Assembly (NCBI GenBank): GCA_001797335.1
Contig: MGPE01000004.1
Span: forward strand, 1 to 31,638
Direction of reading: 5' to 3'
DNA from: Deltaproteobacteria bacterium GWA2_38_16
GTDB lineage: Bacteria; Bdellovibrionota; JACOXK01; 2-02-FULL-40-11
Length of the DNA stretch: 31,638 nucleotides
Shown here: piece by piece, positions 8,232 through 16,350 of the stretch
How the letters are laid out: each line of letters begins with the position of its first letter
How positions within the stretch are numbered: position 1 is the first letter of the stretch
Notes under the pieces: model-generated
The model's database searches: none
The model's input: the letters and a program-made list of their open reading frames with translations, nothing else
What the model was told of the DNA's origin: nothing
Made by a program: the position numbers and the translations under genes

Positions 8232-10028
8232 TTAGTCAATGGGTTTCTTTTCTTCTTCTGAATTAACCTCAGGTTCTTTTGAGGGCTCTTCTGAAGATTC
8301 TTCAGAAGGGTCATTTTCTTCTTCTGATTCTTCTTCTTCGCTTTCTTCAATATCTTCTTCCTGTTGTGGGTGTGAAGAAAGGGCAGTTTTTTCTAATGAA
8401 GGGCCTTTAAATTCAAATTGTTCAATATGAAAGTCAGGATTAGGTTCAATAATGATTTTTTTATTAATCATTTTTTCAATCTTTCTAAATCCTTCCACTT
8501 CTTCTTCCTGCAAGGTTTTAGCAATGCTGGGATGAACAAAAAGTTGAATTTCTTTGACCGATAAATCTGTATGAAATTTGGAAAGCTCTCTAAAAATTTC
8601 ATAACAAACGGTTTTATTGTTTTTTACAAAACCTTTCCCCTCGCAATAAAAACAAGGGCTGCATAAGGTTTGAATAAGGCTTTCTCGGGTTCTTTTGCGA
8701 GTCATTTCGATAAGACCCAATTCAGAAATTTTTACAATAGAGTTTTTAGCACGATCTTTTCTTAAGGAGTCTTCAAAAGTACGATATACTTTTTCCCTAT
8801 GGTGATGTCTTTCCATATCGATAAAATCAACAATAATAATGCCACCACAGTTTCTAAGCCTTAATTGGTAGGCAATTTCCCTGGCTGCTTCTAAGTTAAT
8901 TTTTAAAATGGTATCTTCAAAATTTCTTTTCCCAACATATCGACCTGTATTGACATCAATCACCGTTAAAGCCTCAGCTTGATCGACGATAATATAACCC
9001 CCAGATTTTAACCATACGCGCCTTCCCATGGCTCGGTTAATTTCTGCCTCAACTCCATAGGTGTCAAAAATGGGTTCTCGCCCTTTATAAAATTTGACTA
9101 CTCGTTTTAAGGAGGGATTAAAATTTTCTAGGAAACGAAGAATTTGTTTATGATCCTTTTTAGAATCAATGACAATGCGATCAATGTCATCAACAAACAT
9201 GTCTCTTAAGGTGCGTAAAACAATGTTGAGTTCTTCGTGAAGCAAATAGGGGGAAGGAGCTTGGACTAAATCTTTTTCAATCTCCCTCCAAATTTTTAAG
9301 AGGTAATCTAAGTCAGCTTTAATTAAGCGCGGTTTTTTATTTTCACTGGCAGTTCGAATAATAACGCCCACATCATTGGGGCAATTGTCTTGAACAAAGT
9401 CTTTAAGTCTTCGCCGTTCTTTGTCAGAAGCAATACGTCGAGAAACTCCGATGTATCTAAAAGTGGGCATTAATACTAAATTTCTTCCAGGGATAGAAAG
9501 ATGCATCGTTAGCCTAGCCCCTTTAGTTCCAATGGGATTTTTAGTGACTTGAACTAAAACTTCCTGTCCTTCTTGGAGAAGTTCACCAATGTTTGGGGGT
9601 TGATGATTTCTAGATCGTCTAAAACGACGATTGTCTTGATATGATGGCCTTTCAGCAGGCACCCCTTGAGGAGGAGGTTCTGTGGATGTTTCCAAAGAAG
9701 GTTGCTGAGATTGCTCTTCTGCTAAAACATCGACATCATGATCATCTTCAAAATCTTCAATCCCAGGCAGATGATGTTGTGGAAAATCAGTGGTTTTTTC
9801 AGATAAAAATACATCCCCAGCGTATAAAAAGGCAGCTTTTTCTAAACCAATATCTACAAAAGCGGCCTGCATTCCAGGAAGTACGCGGGCAACTTTGCCT
9901 TTATAAATATTTCCAACAATTCCTTTATCTTGGGTTCTTTCGATATAAAGTTCAGCGACTGTACCTTTTTCAATGAGGGCAACTCGGGTTTCTTGCTCTG
10001 TGGCATTAATAATAAGTTCGTTACTCAT
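8232..10028 (-). CDS. rng: Ribonuclease E/G family endoribonuclease
   Basis: 598 residues. The N-terminus NELIINATEQETRVALIE is RNase-G-like. The S1 domain (from about residue 37) is split by an acidic, Pro/Gln-rich insertion around residues 75-145. The 5'-sensor and catalytic domain contains TVIDVNTG and GGIIIVDFIDM, with the two metal-binding aspartates, and a zinc-link CSPCFYC. The last roughly 50 residues are strongly acidic, mostly Glu and Ser, and probably disordered. The family starts mRNA decay and trims rRNA. The tail is much shorter than the E. coli RNase E scaffold and no RhlB or enolase sites were recognised, so RNase G-like is the safer name. Placement ahead of rplU-rpmA is common. 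Confidence 0.93.
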   Translation of the reverse strand: MSNELIINATEQETRVALIEKGTVAELYIERTQDKGIVGNIYKGKVARVLPGMQAAFVDIGLEKAAFLYAGDVFLSEKTTDFPQHHLPGIEDFEDDHDVDVLAEEQSQQPSLETSTEPPPQGVPAERPSYQDNRRFRRSRNHQPPNIGELLQEGQEVLVQVTKNPIGTKGARLTMHLSIPGRNLVLMPTFRYIGVSRRIASDKERRRLKDFVQDNCPNDVGVIIRTASENKKPRLIKADLDYLLKIWREIEKDLVQAPSPYLLHEELNIVLRTLRDMFVDDIDRIVIDSKKDHKQILRFLENFNPSLKRVVKFYKGREPIFDTYGVEAEINRAMGRRVWLKSGGYIIVDQAEALTVIDVNTGRYVGKRNFEDTILKINLEAAREIAYQLRLRNCGGIIIVDFIDMERHHHREKVYRTFEDSLRKDRAKNSIVKISELGLIEMTRKRTRESLIQTLCSPCFYCEGKGFVKNNKTVCYEIFRELSKFHTDLSVKEIQLFVHPSIAKTLQEEEVEGFRKIEKMINKKIIIEPNPDFHIEQFEFKGPSLEKTALSSHPQQEEDIEESEEEESEEENDPSEESSEEPSKEPEVNSEEEKKPID

Positions 10029-10081
10029 ATGTTTTTCTCTCTTCGTTTAAGATGACAGTATTTACGAGTAACTTTTAAGAC

Positions 10082-10330
10082 TTAGGCACTTGCAGCTTTG
10101 CAAGGTTTGTCTGATTTTGCACAAGCAGAAGATGAGGACGGTTGCTCTGTTTTTTTGGCGTAATCTGTTGCATACCAACCTTTTCCTTTAAGTTGAAAGG
10201 AACTCTGAGATACCATTTTTTCAATGGTACCCCCACATTCCATACAAGTCTTTTTTGGCTTATCTGAAATTTTTTGAAAGATCTCAAATCTTCTGTGACA
10301 TTTTCTGCAAGTATACTCGTAAACTGGCAT
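10082..10330 (-). CDS. FmdB family zinc-ribbon protein
   Basis: 82 residues. It starts MPVYEYTCRKC, with zinc ligands C8/C11 and C29/C32 (TCMECGG), the FmdB/CxxC_CXXC_SSSS regulatory domain. The middle FQLKGKGWYATDY is also typical. A short Ser/Ala/Lys tail carries two more cysteines. FmdB was first linked to regulation of formamidase, but most members have no known role. A competing frame at 10075-10287 lacks the zinc motif and is not real. The ATG at 10330 has AAGG five bases upstream. It lies 53 bases ahead of the RNase E/G gene. Confidence 0.92.
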   Translation of the reverse strand: MPVYEYTCRKCHRRFEIFQKISDKPKKTCMECGGTIEKMVSQSSFQLKGKGWYATDYAKKTEQPSSSSACAKSDKPCKAASA

Positions 10331-10395
10331 AAAAACCTTTTATTAAAATTTAATTGTCAAATAACTCTTACTTTTAAGGTGTAACACTAAAGAAT

Positions 10396-10427
10396 AAAAA
10401 AATCAACCCTCTAAAAGCCGATTTTTT
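10396..10427. terminator. Possible AT-rich terminator between plsC and fmdB
   Basis: AAAAAATC (10397-10404) can pair with GATTTTTT (10420-10427) around a 15-base loop. On the minus strand the hairpin follows the plsC stop and ends in a T run. The stem is almost all A:T, so its strength is doubtful. A TTGACA on the minus strand at 10360-10355 lies in the same gap, but no suitable -10 was found for it. Confidence 0.35.
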
Positions 10428-11262
10428 AAGCATTTTTAGGCTGATTTTCATAAGCCTTAATCCGGTTATACTCTTCTTGTGTCATAGGAACGGCTTGAGG
10501 AATAAAATTTCTAGAGTGATCTATAAGCGCAGAGATTTTTCCCATGAGTTCGTCTGTCAACGTTCGCAAAAGCTCTTTGGTAAGGGGAGTGTGATCATAG
10601 GAAGATAAGTCCCATGGTTTCCCAAATTTAACAGTAATTTTAACAGGCTTTGGAATGGGCAATTTTTCTCCTCTGGGTACAGCTTCTGGGCATAGTGCTT
10701 TTCCAGTTCCAGAAATGCCAACAGGAACAATAGGAACTTTAGCCTTTAAAGCTAAACGAATAGCTCCTGTTTTTCCTTTAAGGAGCCCTGTTTTAGCTTC
10801 TACGGCTGAGCGGGGAATGTCTTCTTCTGCAGGTATGGTTCCTTCTGGAAAAATGGACAATAGATGGCCCTCTTTTAAAAGCCCAGCAAAAAAATCTAAT
10901 GCCTCATTATCTCCTCCCCGAACAATGGGATAGGATCCTCCCAGTTCAATCAAAGGGCCTAAAATAGGGATTTTAAAATTTTCTATTTTCGACACAAACG
11001 TCACCGTGCGCCACGCGCAAATTCCAACCAGGGGAGGATCCAGATAACTTTGGTGATTGGCTGCTAAAATGATGCCTCCTGTTTTAGGAATGTTGTTATG
11101 TCCAATAATTTCAAGTCTAAAGTAAAGTTTGTGAAGAATAAAAAGTATAGCGCGCGTAAGGGTTCTTAAAAGAAAGGCCACGAAGGATTTTAACTTTAAA
11201 AATATTAAGACTTTTAGAAGTAATCGTAAAGAAGCATCTATTAAAGAAATAATAAATTTCAT
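10426..11262 (-). CDS. plsC: 1-acyl-sn-glycerol-3-phosphate acyltransferase family protein
   Basis: 278 residues. Hydrophobic N-terminal segments (about residues 1-47) suit membrane attachment. Motif I is NHQSYLD (H70, D75) and motif III is FPEGT, with PIVPVGISGTG as motif IV. These acyltransferases put the second acyl chain on lysophosphatidate in phospholipid synthesis. The C-terminus adds a short extension (MTQEEYNRIKAYENQ) beyond the typical 240-residue enzyme. The start overlaps the acylphosphatase stop by 4 bases (ATGA-type coupling). The exact acyl acceptor cannot be told from sequence. Confidence 0.9.
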   Translation of the reverse strand: MKFIISLIDASLRLLLKVLIFLKLKSFVAFLLRTLTRAILFILHKLYFRLEIIGHNNIPKTGGIILAANHQSYLDPPLVGICAWRTVTFVSKIENFKIPILGPLIELGGSYPIVRGGDNEALDFFAGLLKEGHLLSIFPEGTIPAEEDIPRSAVEAKTGLLKGKTGAIRLALKAKVPIVPVGISGTGKALCPEAVPRGEKLPIPKPVKITVKFGKPWDLSSYDHTPLTKELLRTLTDELMGKISALIDHSRNFIPQAVPMTQEEYNRIKAYENQPKNA

Positions 11263-11537
11263 TTAACCTCAAAAGAAGTAAAATCGCCTAAATTTTTGTC
11301 CCAGGTGACTTCTACTTCTGTAACTTCTGCACGCTCTGGGCCTTCATGACACCAATTTATCATTTTTTGAACAGGGTTAAATTCGCCCATAATATAGATT
11401 TCTACTTGGCCGGAGGGTAAGTTTCTCGCCCATCCTGTAAGGGACAAAGAATCAGCTATTTTTTTGGCATTGGCTCTAAAAAAAACACCCTGGACATGAC
11501 CTGAAATAATAAGATGTGCACGCTTAAATTGAGCCAT
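11259..11537 (-). CDS. acyP: Acylphosphatase
   Basis: 92 residues. The active-site loop GHVQGVFFRANAKK holds the phosphate-binding Arg, and WARNLPSGQVEI holds the catalytic Asn. The overall length and ferredoxin-like pattern fit the family. It hydrolyses acyl phosphates such as 1,3-bisphosphoglycerate. It is the first gene of an acyP-plsC pair and diverges from deoC. Confidence 0.95.
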   Translation of the reverse strand: MAQFKRAHLIISGHVQGVFFRANAKKIADSLSLTGWARNLPSGQVEIYIMGEFNPVQKMINWCHEGPERAEVTEVEVTWDKNLGDFTSFEVK

Positions 11538-11557
11538 AAAAAATGGATTCCTAGCAT

Positions 11558-11563
11558 ATTATA
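11558..11563 (-). promoter_or_regulatory. Candidate -10 element for acyP-plsC
   Basis: Minus-strand TATAAT (11563-11558) lies 20 bases before the acyP ATG. A clear -35 hexamer at the right distance was not found. It is back to back with the deoC promoter. Confidence 0.35.
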
Positions 11564-11578
11564 AACCTCTTGTAAACA

Positions 11579-11608
11579 TTGACATTTTTAAGTTTCAGGT
11601 GTTATATA
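11579..11608 (+). promoter_or_regulatory. Sigma-70-type promoter of the deoC nucleoside operon
   Basis: Perfect -35 TTGACA (11579-11584) is followed after 17 bases by TTATAT (11602-11607), or after 18 by TATATA (11603-11608). The ATG at 11620 lies about 12 bases beyond, so the leader would be only about 5 bases. No Shine-Dalgarno sequence is present. The placement rules out the GTG at 11599 as the start, because the -10 box lies within that codon's downstream sequence. No operator palindrome was seen. Confidence 0.7.
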
Positions 11609-11619
11609 CGCCAGCCTTT

Positions 11620-12423
11620 ATGGACCATCTTATTGAGCGCGTTACAGAAGAAGTGAAGAATAGACTTTTAGCGCAAGGGCTAAAAGATCACAAAAGTTCT
11701 ATCTTAAAACAGCCGATAACATTTACGATGCCCCCTAAAGCTAAAGAAGAGAAAAAAGAATTTGATCTGGCTTCTTACATTGATCACACCCTTTTAAAGC
11801 CAGATGCCAGCCATGAACAGCTTAAAAAGCTCTGCGAAGAAGCCATTCAATATCATTTTGCAACGGTCTGTGTGAATAGTTCTAATGTGGCCTATGTGGC
11901 TACTCTGCTTCGAGGTTCAGAGGTAAAACCCATTGCTGTCGTAGGATTTCCTCTAGGAGCAGCTTCCACCTCTGCCAAGGCCTTTGAAGCCAAAGAAGCC
12001 ATTCAAGTGGGGGCCAAAGAAATTGATATGGTCATTAATATTGGGGCATTAAAAAGTCGAGATTACACACTGGTCACGGCTGATATTGTAAAAGTAGTTG
12101 AAGCGTCAAAGCCCTATCCTGTAAAAGTAATTTTAGAAACAGCCATGCTAACAGAAGAAGAAAAAATTATTGCCTGTGTGCTTTCCAAGATTGCCGGTGC
12201 AGCCTTTGTAAAAACTTCAACCGGTTTTGGTCCGGGAGGAGCGACTGTAGAAGATGTAAAACTTATGCGACGAATTGTGGGAAAAGAAATGGGAGTAAAA
12301 GCCAGTGGGGGAGTTAAAACCTATAATGATGCGATGAAAATGATAGAAGCTGGGGCTAATCGGATTGGAACGAGTAACGGAATTACTATTGTTACCGGCA
12401 AAGGTAAGTCTTTTGGATATTAA
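11620..12423 (+). CDS. deoC: Deoxyribose-phosphate aldolase with N-terminal encapsulation-peptide-like helix
   Basis: 267 residues. The aldolase domain starts near residue 48 (LASYIDHTLLKP). It cleaves 2-deoxyribose-5-phosphate to glyceraldehyde-3-phosphate and acetaldehyde. Schiff-base K198 lies in AAFVKTSTGFG, with D136 (EIDMVINIG) and K227 (VKASGG) completing the catalytic set. Residues 1-47 are extra compared with ordinary DeoC. Residues 2-17 form an amphipathic helix (hydrophobic I5, V8, V12, L16) and residues 18-47 are a Lys/Pro-rich linker. This is the layout of microcompartment targeting peptides. The ATG at 11620 is chosen from the promoter position. Its 3' end overlaps the deoB start. 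It is the first gene of the nucleoside operon. Confidence 0.95.
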   Translation: MDHLIERVTEEVKNRLLAQGLKDHKSSILKQPITFTMPPKAKEEKKEFDLASYIDHTLLKPDASHEQLKKLCEEAIQYHFATVCVNSSNVAYVATLLRGSEVKPIAVVGFPLGAASTSAKAFEAKEAIQVGAKEIDMVINIGALKSRDYTLVTADIVKVVEASKPYPVKVILETAMLTEEEKIIACVLSKIAGAAFVKTSTGFGPGGATVEDVKLMRRIVGKEMGVKASGGVKTYNDAMKMIEAGANRIGTSNGITIVTGKGKSFGY

Positions 12424-13585
12424 AAGAGTTTTGATTTTGGTGTTGGATGGAGTTGGAATTGGAGCGCTGCCAGATGCCCATCAGTATGGCGATGAAGGCT
12501 CTCATACCTTAAAACATATTTCTGAAAAAGTAACCATGAAGCTTCCCACGCTTTCTAAGTTGGGACTCAGTCATATTGATCAAGATTTAAAAATAGAAAA
12601 AAATACATCTCCCATTGGATCTTTTGGAAAAATGTTGGAAGCCTCTCCTGGAAAAGATACTTCTACGGGGCATTGGGAAATGGTGGGAATTCATTTGGAT
12701 AAACCTTTCCCTACATTTTTAAACGGTTTTCCTAAAGAACTCATCGATCAATTTATTCAAAAAACGGGAGTTGGAAAAATTTTAGGAAATAAAGCAGCTT
12801 CTGGCACAGAAATTATTAAAGAACTAGGCGAGGAACACCTAAAAACAGAATATCCCATCGTGTACACCTCTGCCGATTCTGTATTTCAAGTGGCGTGTCA
12901 CGAAGATATTTTTCCTCTAGAAGAGCTTTATCATCTTTGTAAAATAGCAAGACGTCTGTGTGACCCCTATGGCATTGGGCGAGTCATTGCCCGGCCTTTT
13001 AATGGAGACAGTGCTAAAACATTTTCCAGGACTCCTTATCGAAAAGATTTTGTATATGAACTTCCCGAGCCCATGCTTTTAGATTTTTTAACGCAACAAA
13101 AAGTTCCTGTGGTTGGAGTTGGAAAAATTTCAGATATTTTTAATCACCAAGGGGTGGGGCGATCTTTAAAAACAAAATCTAATGTAGAAGGATTAAACAC
13201 GACTATTCAAGAAATGAAGACCTTAAAAAGAGGATTGTTATTTACTAACCTCATTGATTTTGACCAACAGTATGGCCATAGAAATGATGTGGAAGGATAT
13301 GCCAGGGCGCTAGAAGAATTGGACCAGAAATTACCCGATATTATGGAAACAATAGGATCTGATGGGCTCATGATCATCACCTCTGATCATGGAAATGATC
13401 CTACCCATCCAGGGACAGATCACACACGGGAATATGTGCCTCTTTTAGTGTATAGCCCTTCTTTTCAGAGTAAAAATTTAGGGATTCGAAAAACTTTTTC
13501 AGATATTGGACAAACAGTAGCAGAAATTTTTGGTCTTGCTCCCCTAAAACAGGGAACTAGTTTCTTAAAAGAACTCATGTCATGA
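12413..13585 (+). CDS. deoB: Phosphopentomutase
   Basis: About 390 residues from a TTG at 12413, overlapping the deoC stop. AAGG lies about 8 bases upstream and the family N-terminus IKRVLILVLDGVGIGALPDA follows at once, so the longer open frame to 12365 is rejected. It converts (deoxy)ribose-1-phosphate to the 5-phosphate. Alkaline-phosphatase-superfamily metal sites are visible: the Asp of LDGVG, the phosphothreonine region KDTSTGHWEM, DFDQQYGHRND, and TSDHGNDPTHPGTDHTRE. It feeds DeoC and receives sugar phosphates from the two phosphorylases of the same operon. Confidence 0.96.
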   Translation: MDIKRVLILVLDGVGIGALPDAHQYGDEGSHTLKHISEKVTMKLPTLSKLGLSHIDQDLKIEKNTSPIGSFGKMLEASPGKDTSTGHWEMVGIHLDKPFPTFLNGFPKELIDQFIQKTGVGKILGNKAASGTEIIKELGEEHLKTEYPIVYTSADSVFQVACHEDIFPLEELYHLCKIARRLCDPYGIGRVIARPFNGDSAKTFSRTPYRKDFVYELPEPMLLDFLTQQKVPVVGVGKISDIFNHQGVGRSLKTKSNVEGLNTTIQEMKTLKRGLLFTNLIDFDQQYGHRNDVEGYARALEELDQKLPDIMETIGSDGLMIITSDHGNDPTHPGTDHTREYVPLLVYSPSFQSKNLGIRKTFSDIGQTVAEIFGLAPLKQGTSFLKELMS

Positions 13586-14886
13586 GAGCAGTCGACATTA
13601 TCTACAAAAAAAGAGAAGGCCAAGCCTTAACTCAAGAAGAAATCTCTTTTTTAGTAAAGGGGTTTACTTCCAACGAAATCCCAGATTATCAGATGTCTGC
13701 ATTTCTCATGGCTTGTTTTTTTAATCCGCCCAGTTTTAAAGAAGCTACTTATTTAACAAAAAGTATGCTCTATAGCGGAAAGATATTTGATTTTTCCACC
13801 ATTCCTTTTCCAAAAGTCGACAAACATTCTACGGGCGGTGTGGGGGACAAAACCTCTCTTATTATTGCTCCCATTGTGGCGTCTTATGATGTGGCCGTTC
13901 CCATGATTTCGGGACGAGGACTGGGGCATACCGGAGGAACTTTGGATAAACTAGAATCCATCCCTGGATTTAACGTAAATCTTACTTTTCAAGAATTTGA
14001 AGAAAATCTTAAAAATATAAATGTATCGATGATGGGGCAAACTCAAGAAATTGCCCCAGCCGATGCTAAAATGTATGCATTAAGAGATGTGACGGCAACG
14101 GTAGAATGTATTCCTTTAATTACCGCTTCCATCATGAGTAAAAAATTAGCCGAAGGGACAGATGGTTTAGTGCTGGATGTAAAATTTGGAGATGGGGCGT
14201 TTATTCAAGATTTTAAAAAAGCCTGTGAATTGGCTCAGTGGATGGTGAAAATTGGAAAATCATTTGGGAAAAAAGTCATAGCCTTGGTGACCAATATGGA
14301 TCAACCCTTGGGAAATAAAGTGGGAAATAGTTTAGAAGTGGAAGAATCGATTGATGTCTTAAAAGGCCAAGGCCCCAAAGATTTAGAAGAGCTTAGTCTT
14401 AAATTGAGTGGGTATATGTTGCTTTTGGGAAAAGTGGCAAAATCTCTGCCAGAAGGGATCAAACTTTCTCAAAAAGCCATTGAAAATGGAAAAGCATTAG
14501 CAAAATTTAAAACGATGGTAAAAACTCATGGAGGAGATGAAAGCGTTGTGGATTCTTTTACTTGTTTACCAAAAGCGGCATATAAACAAGAATTTTTGGC
14601 CTCTAAAAATGGGTTTATTCAAAAAATTCAAGCTAAAGACATGGGGCTAGCAGCGGCTCTTTTAGGATGTGGCCGAAATACCATCACCGATACGGTGGAT
14701 TCTTCCGTAGGATTTACCCTTCATCAGAAAGTGGGTGATAAGGTTCAAAAAGGAGAAACGCTCTTGACTATTTACTATAATGATGAGAAAAAGCTTGCCG
14801 CAAGTATGGCCAAATTAAATACAGCCTATGCGATCAGTCAAAAAAGGCCTCGTTTTCAACCTCTTATTCGAAAGGTAATTTCTTAA
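13582..14886 (+). CDS. pdp: Pyrimidine-nucleoside phosphorylase / thymidine phosphorylase
   Basis: 434 residues, the length of family II nucleoside phosphorylases. The family pattern appears as KHSTGGVGDKTS near residues 81-92 (phosphate binding) and SGRGLGHTGGTLDKLESIPG. A C-terminal biotinyl-like alpha/beta domain contains VGDKVQKGETLLTIY. It splits uridine, thymidine or deoxyuridine to base plus (deoxy)ribose-1-phosphate. Whether it is a dedicated thymidine phosphorylase (deoA) or a broad Pdp cannot be decided by eye. The ATG overlaps the deoB stop by 4 bases. Confidence 0.93.
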   Translation: MRAVDIIYKKREGQALTQEEISFLVKGFTSNEIPDYQMSAFLMACFFNPPSFKEATYLTKSMLYSGKIFDFSTIPFPKVDKHSTGGVGDKTSLIIAPIVASYDVAVPMISGRGLGHTGGTLDKLESIPGFNVNLTFQEFEENLKNINVSMMGQTQEIAPADAKMYALRDVTATVECIPLITASIMSKKLAEGTDGLVLDVKFGDGAFIQDFKKACELAQWMVKIGKSFGKKVIALVTNMDQPLGNKVGNSLEVEESIDVLKGQGPKDLEELSLKLSGYMLLLGKVAKSLPEGIKLSQKAIENGKALAKFKTMVKTHGGDESVVDSFTCLPKAAYKQEFLASKNGFIQKIQAKDMGLAAALLGCGRNTITDTVDSSVGFTLHQKVGDKVQKGETLLTIYYNDEKKLAASMAKLNTAYAISQKRPRFQPLIRKVIS

Positions 14887-14913
14887 CCCCTTGATTTTAA
14901 AGGAGAAAATAAT

Positions 14914-16350
14914 ATGTCTAATACGGAAGAGAAAACACTAGGTGAAACCATGGCTACTTCTTTAGATACGTCTTCTCAAGAACGAGTAGGTTGGTTAACC
15001 GCAGGAAAGCTTATCCTTCTCAGTATAATTTCTTTAGGAGTTATTGTAGCACTTTTATCTTTAAGTGGAGAACCTGACACGTTAGTTTTGAGAGATCGGA
15101 TGATCAGTTTTTGGGGATTATTTATACTCATGGGTATAGCCTATCTTATGTCCAACAATCGCTCAGCCATTAGTTTAAGAGTAGTTATTTCTGGAATTCT
15201 CATTCAACTGGCCTTTGCATTGGCTGTGATGAAAACGCATGCTGGCCAAGTTTTTTTTCAAGTGATTGGAAATGCGTTTAGTGGACTTTTAGCGTTTACC
15301 AATAAAGGGGCGGCCTTTCTTTTTGGAGAAAAACTTTTAGACTCAACCAATTTTAGTTTTATTTTTGCTTTTCAAGTGTTACCTACCGTGATTTTTGTTT
15401 CTTCGGTGACAGCGGTTCTTTATTATTTTGGTGTGTTACAACGCGTGGTAGGAGCCATGGCGTGGGTGATGACAAAGCTCATGAAAATTTCTGGTGCTGA
15501 ATCGCTTTCGTCTGCCGTCAATGTCTTTGTGGGGCAAACAGAAGCTCCTTTATTTATTAGACCCTACGTTCCTCGGATGACGAATTCTGAACTTATGGTG
15601 GTGATGACGGGTGGTTTTGCAACGATTGCAGGAGCGGTCATGGCAGCGTACGCCATCTTTTTAAAACAAGCAGGTTTGGCAACAGGTCCCGGGCATTTAT
15701 TGGCAGCCAGTGTGTTATCAGCACCGGCAGCGATTGTAATGGCTAAAATTATGTTTCCTGAAACAGGGAAACCAGAAACCGCAGGATCTGGGACTGTTAA
15801 TATTCCTATTACTGATGTAAATGCTATTGATGCTGCAGCGCGAGGAGCTTCTGAAGGATTGAGATTAGCCGTAAATGTGGGAGCCATGCTCTTAGCCTTT
15901 ATTGCTTTTATTGCTCTTTTTAACTGGGTTGTAGGAGAGGGGCTTGATAAACTTTTGGTTTGGCAAGGTTTTTCTCCCCTTCAATTATCCTTAGAAAAAT
16001 TGTTTGGATGGGCATTTTCACCCCTGGCTTGGATAATGGGAGTGCCTTGGAAAGATTGTATTCAAGTGGGAAATCTTTTAGGCCAAAAAACCATTATTAA
16101 TGAATTTGTGGCCTATTTAAATTTAGCACCCATGGTGAAAGAAGGAACCATTTCTTTAAGGTCCCAAATTATTGCGCTTTATGCTCTTTGTGGATTTTCA
16201 AATCTTTCTTCTATAGCCATTCAACTGGGAGGCATTGGCGTTTTGGCTCCAGATCGTAGAGGAGATTTAGCAAGACTGGGCTTAAGAGCCATGATTGCAG
16301 GATCACTGGCTTGCTTTATGACAGCCTGTTTTGCTGGAATGCTTATTTAA
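14914..16350 (+). CDS. nupC: Concentrative nucleoside transporter (NupC/CNT family)
   Basis: 478 residues with about ten hydrophobic segments. Conserved CNT motifs are VGQTEAPLFIRPYVPRMTNS, GGFATIAGAVMAAY and CGFSNLSSIAIQLGGIG. The protein sits in the inner membrane and imports nucleosides with Na+ or H+. The N-terminal roughly 30 residues are a polar, Ser/Thr/Glu-rich cytoplasmic lead not found in short NupC proteins. Shine-Dalgarno AAAGGAGA precedes the ATG. Its place between the pyrimidine and purine phosphorylases supports uptake of external nucleosides for breakdown. Confidence 0.95.
   Translation: MSNTEEKTLGETMATSLDTSSQERVGWLTAGKLILLSIISLGVIVALLSLSGEPDTLVLRDRMISFWGLFILMGIAYLMSNNRSAISLRVVISGILIQLAFALAVMKTHAGQVFFQVIGNAFSGLLAFTNKGAAFLFGEKLLDSTNFSFIFAFQVLPTVIFVSSVTAVLYYFGVLQRVVGAMAWVMTKLMKISGAESLSSAVNVFVGQTEAPLFIRPYVPRMTNSELMVVMTGGFATIAGAVMAAYAIFLKQAGLATGPGHLLAASVLSAPAAIVMAKIMFPETGKPETAGSGTVNIPITDVNAIDAAARGASEGLRLAVNVGAMLLAFIAFIALFNWVVGEGLDKLLVWQGFSPLQLSLEKLFGWAFSPLAWIMGVPWKDCIQVGNLLGQKTIINEFVAYLNLAPMVKEGTISLRSQIIALYALCGFSNLSSIAIQLGGIGVLAPDRRGDLARLGLRAMIAGSLACFMTACFAGMLI

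Noticed and set aside
8239-8430. Ser-rich open frame on the plus strand
   Set aside because: It is the antisense of the Glu-rich tail of the RNase E/G gene and shows no ribosome site or family resemblance.
10075-10287. Alternative frame overlapping the FmdB gene
   Set aside because: It lacks the zinc-ribbon cysteines and the FmdB N-terminus, which are perfect in the other frame.
12365-12412. Longer N-terminus for phosphopentomutase
   Set aside because: It would overlap deoC by 59 bases and add residues unknown in the family; TTG at 12413 has a ribosome site and starts directly at the conserved N-terminus.
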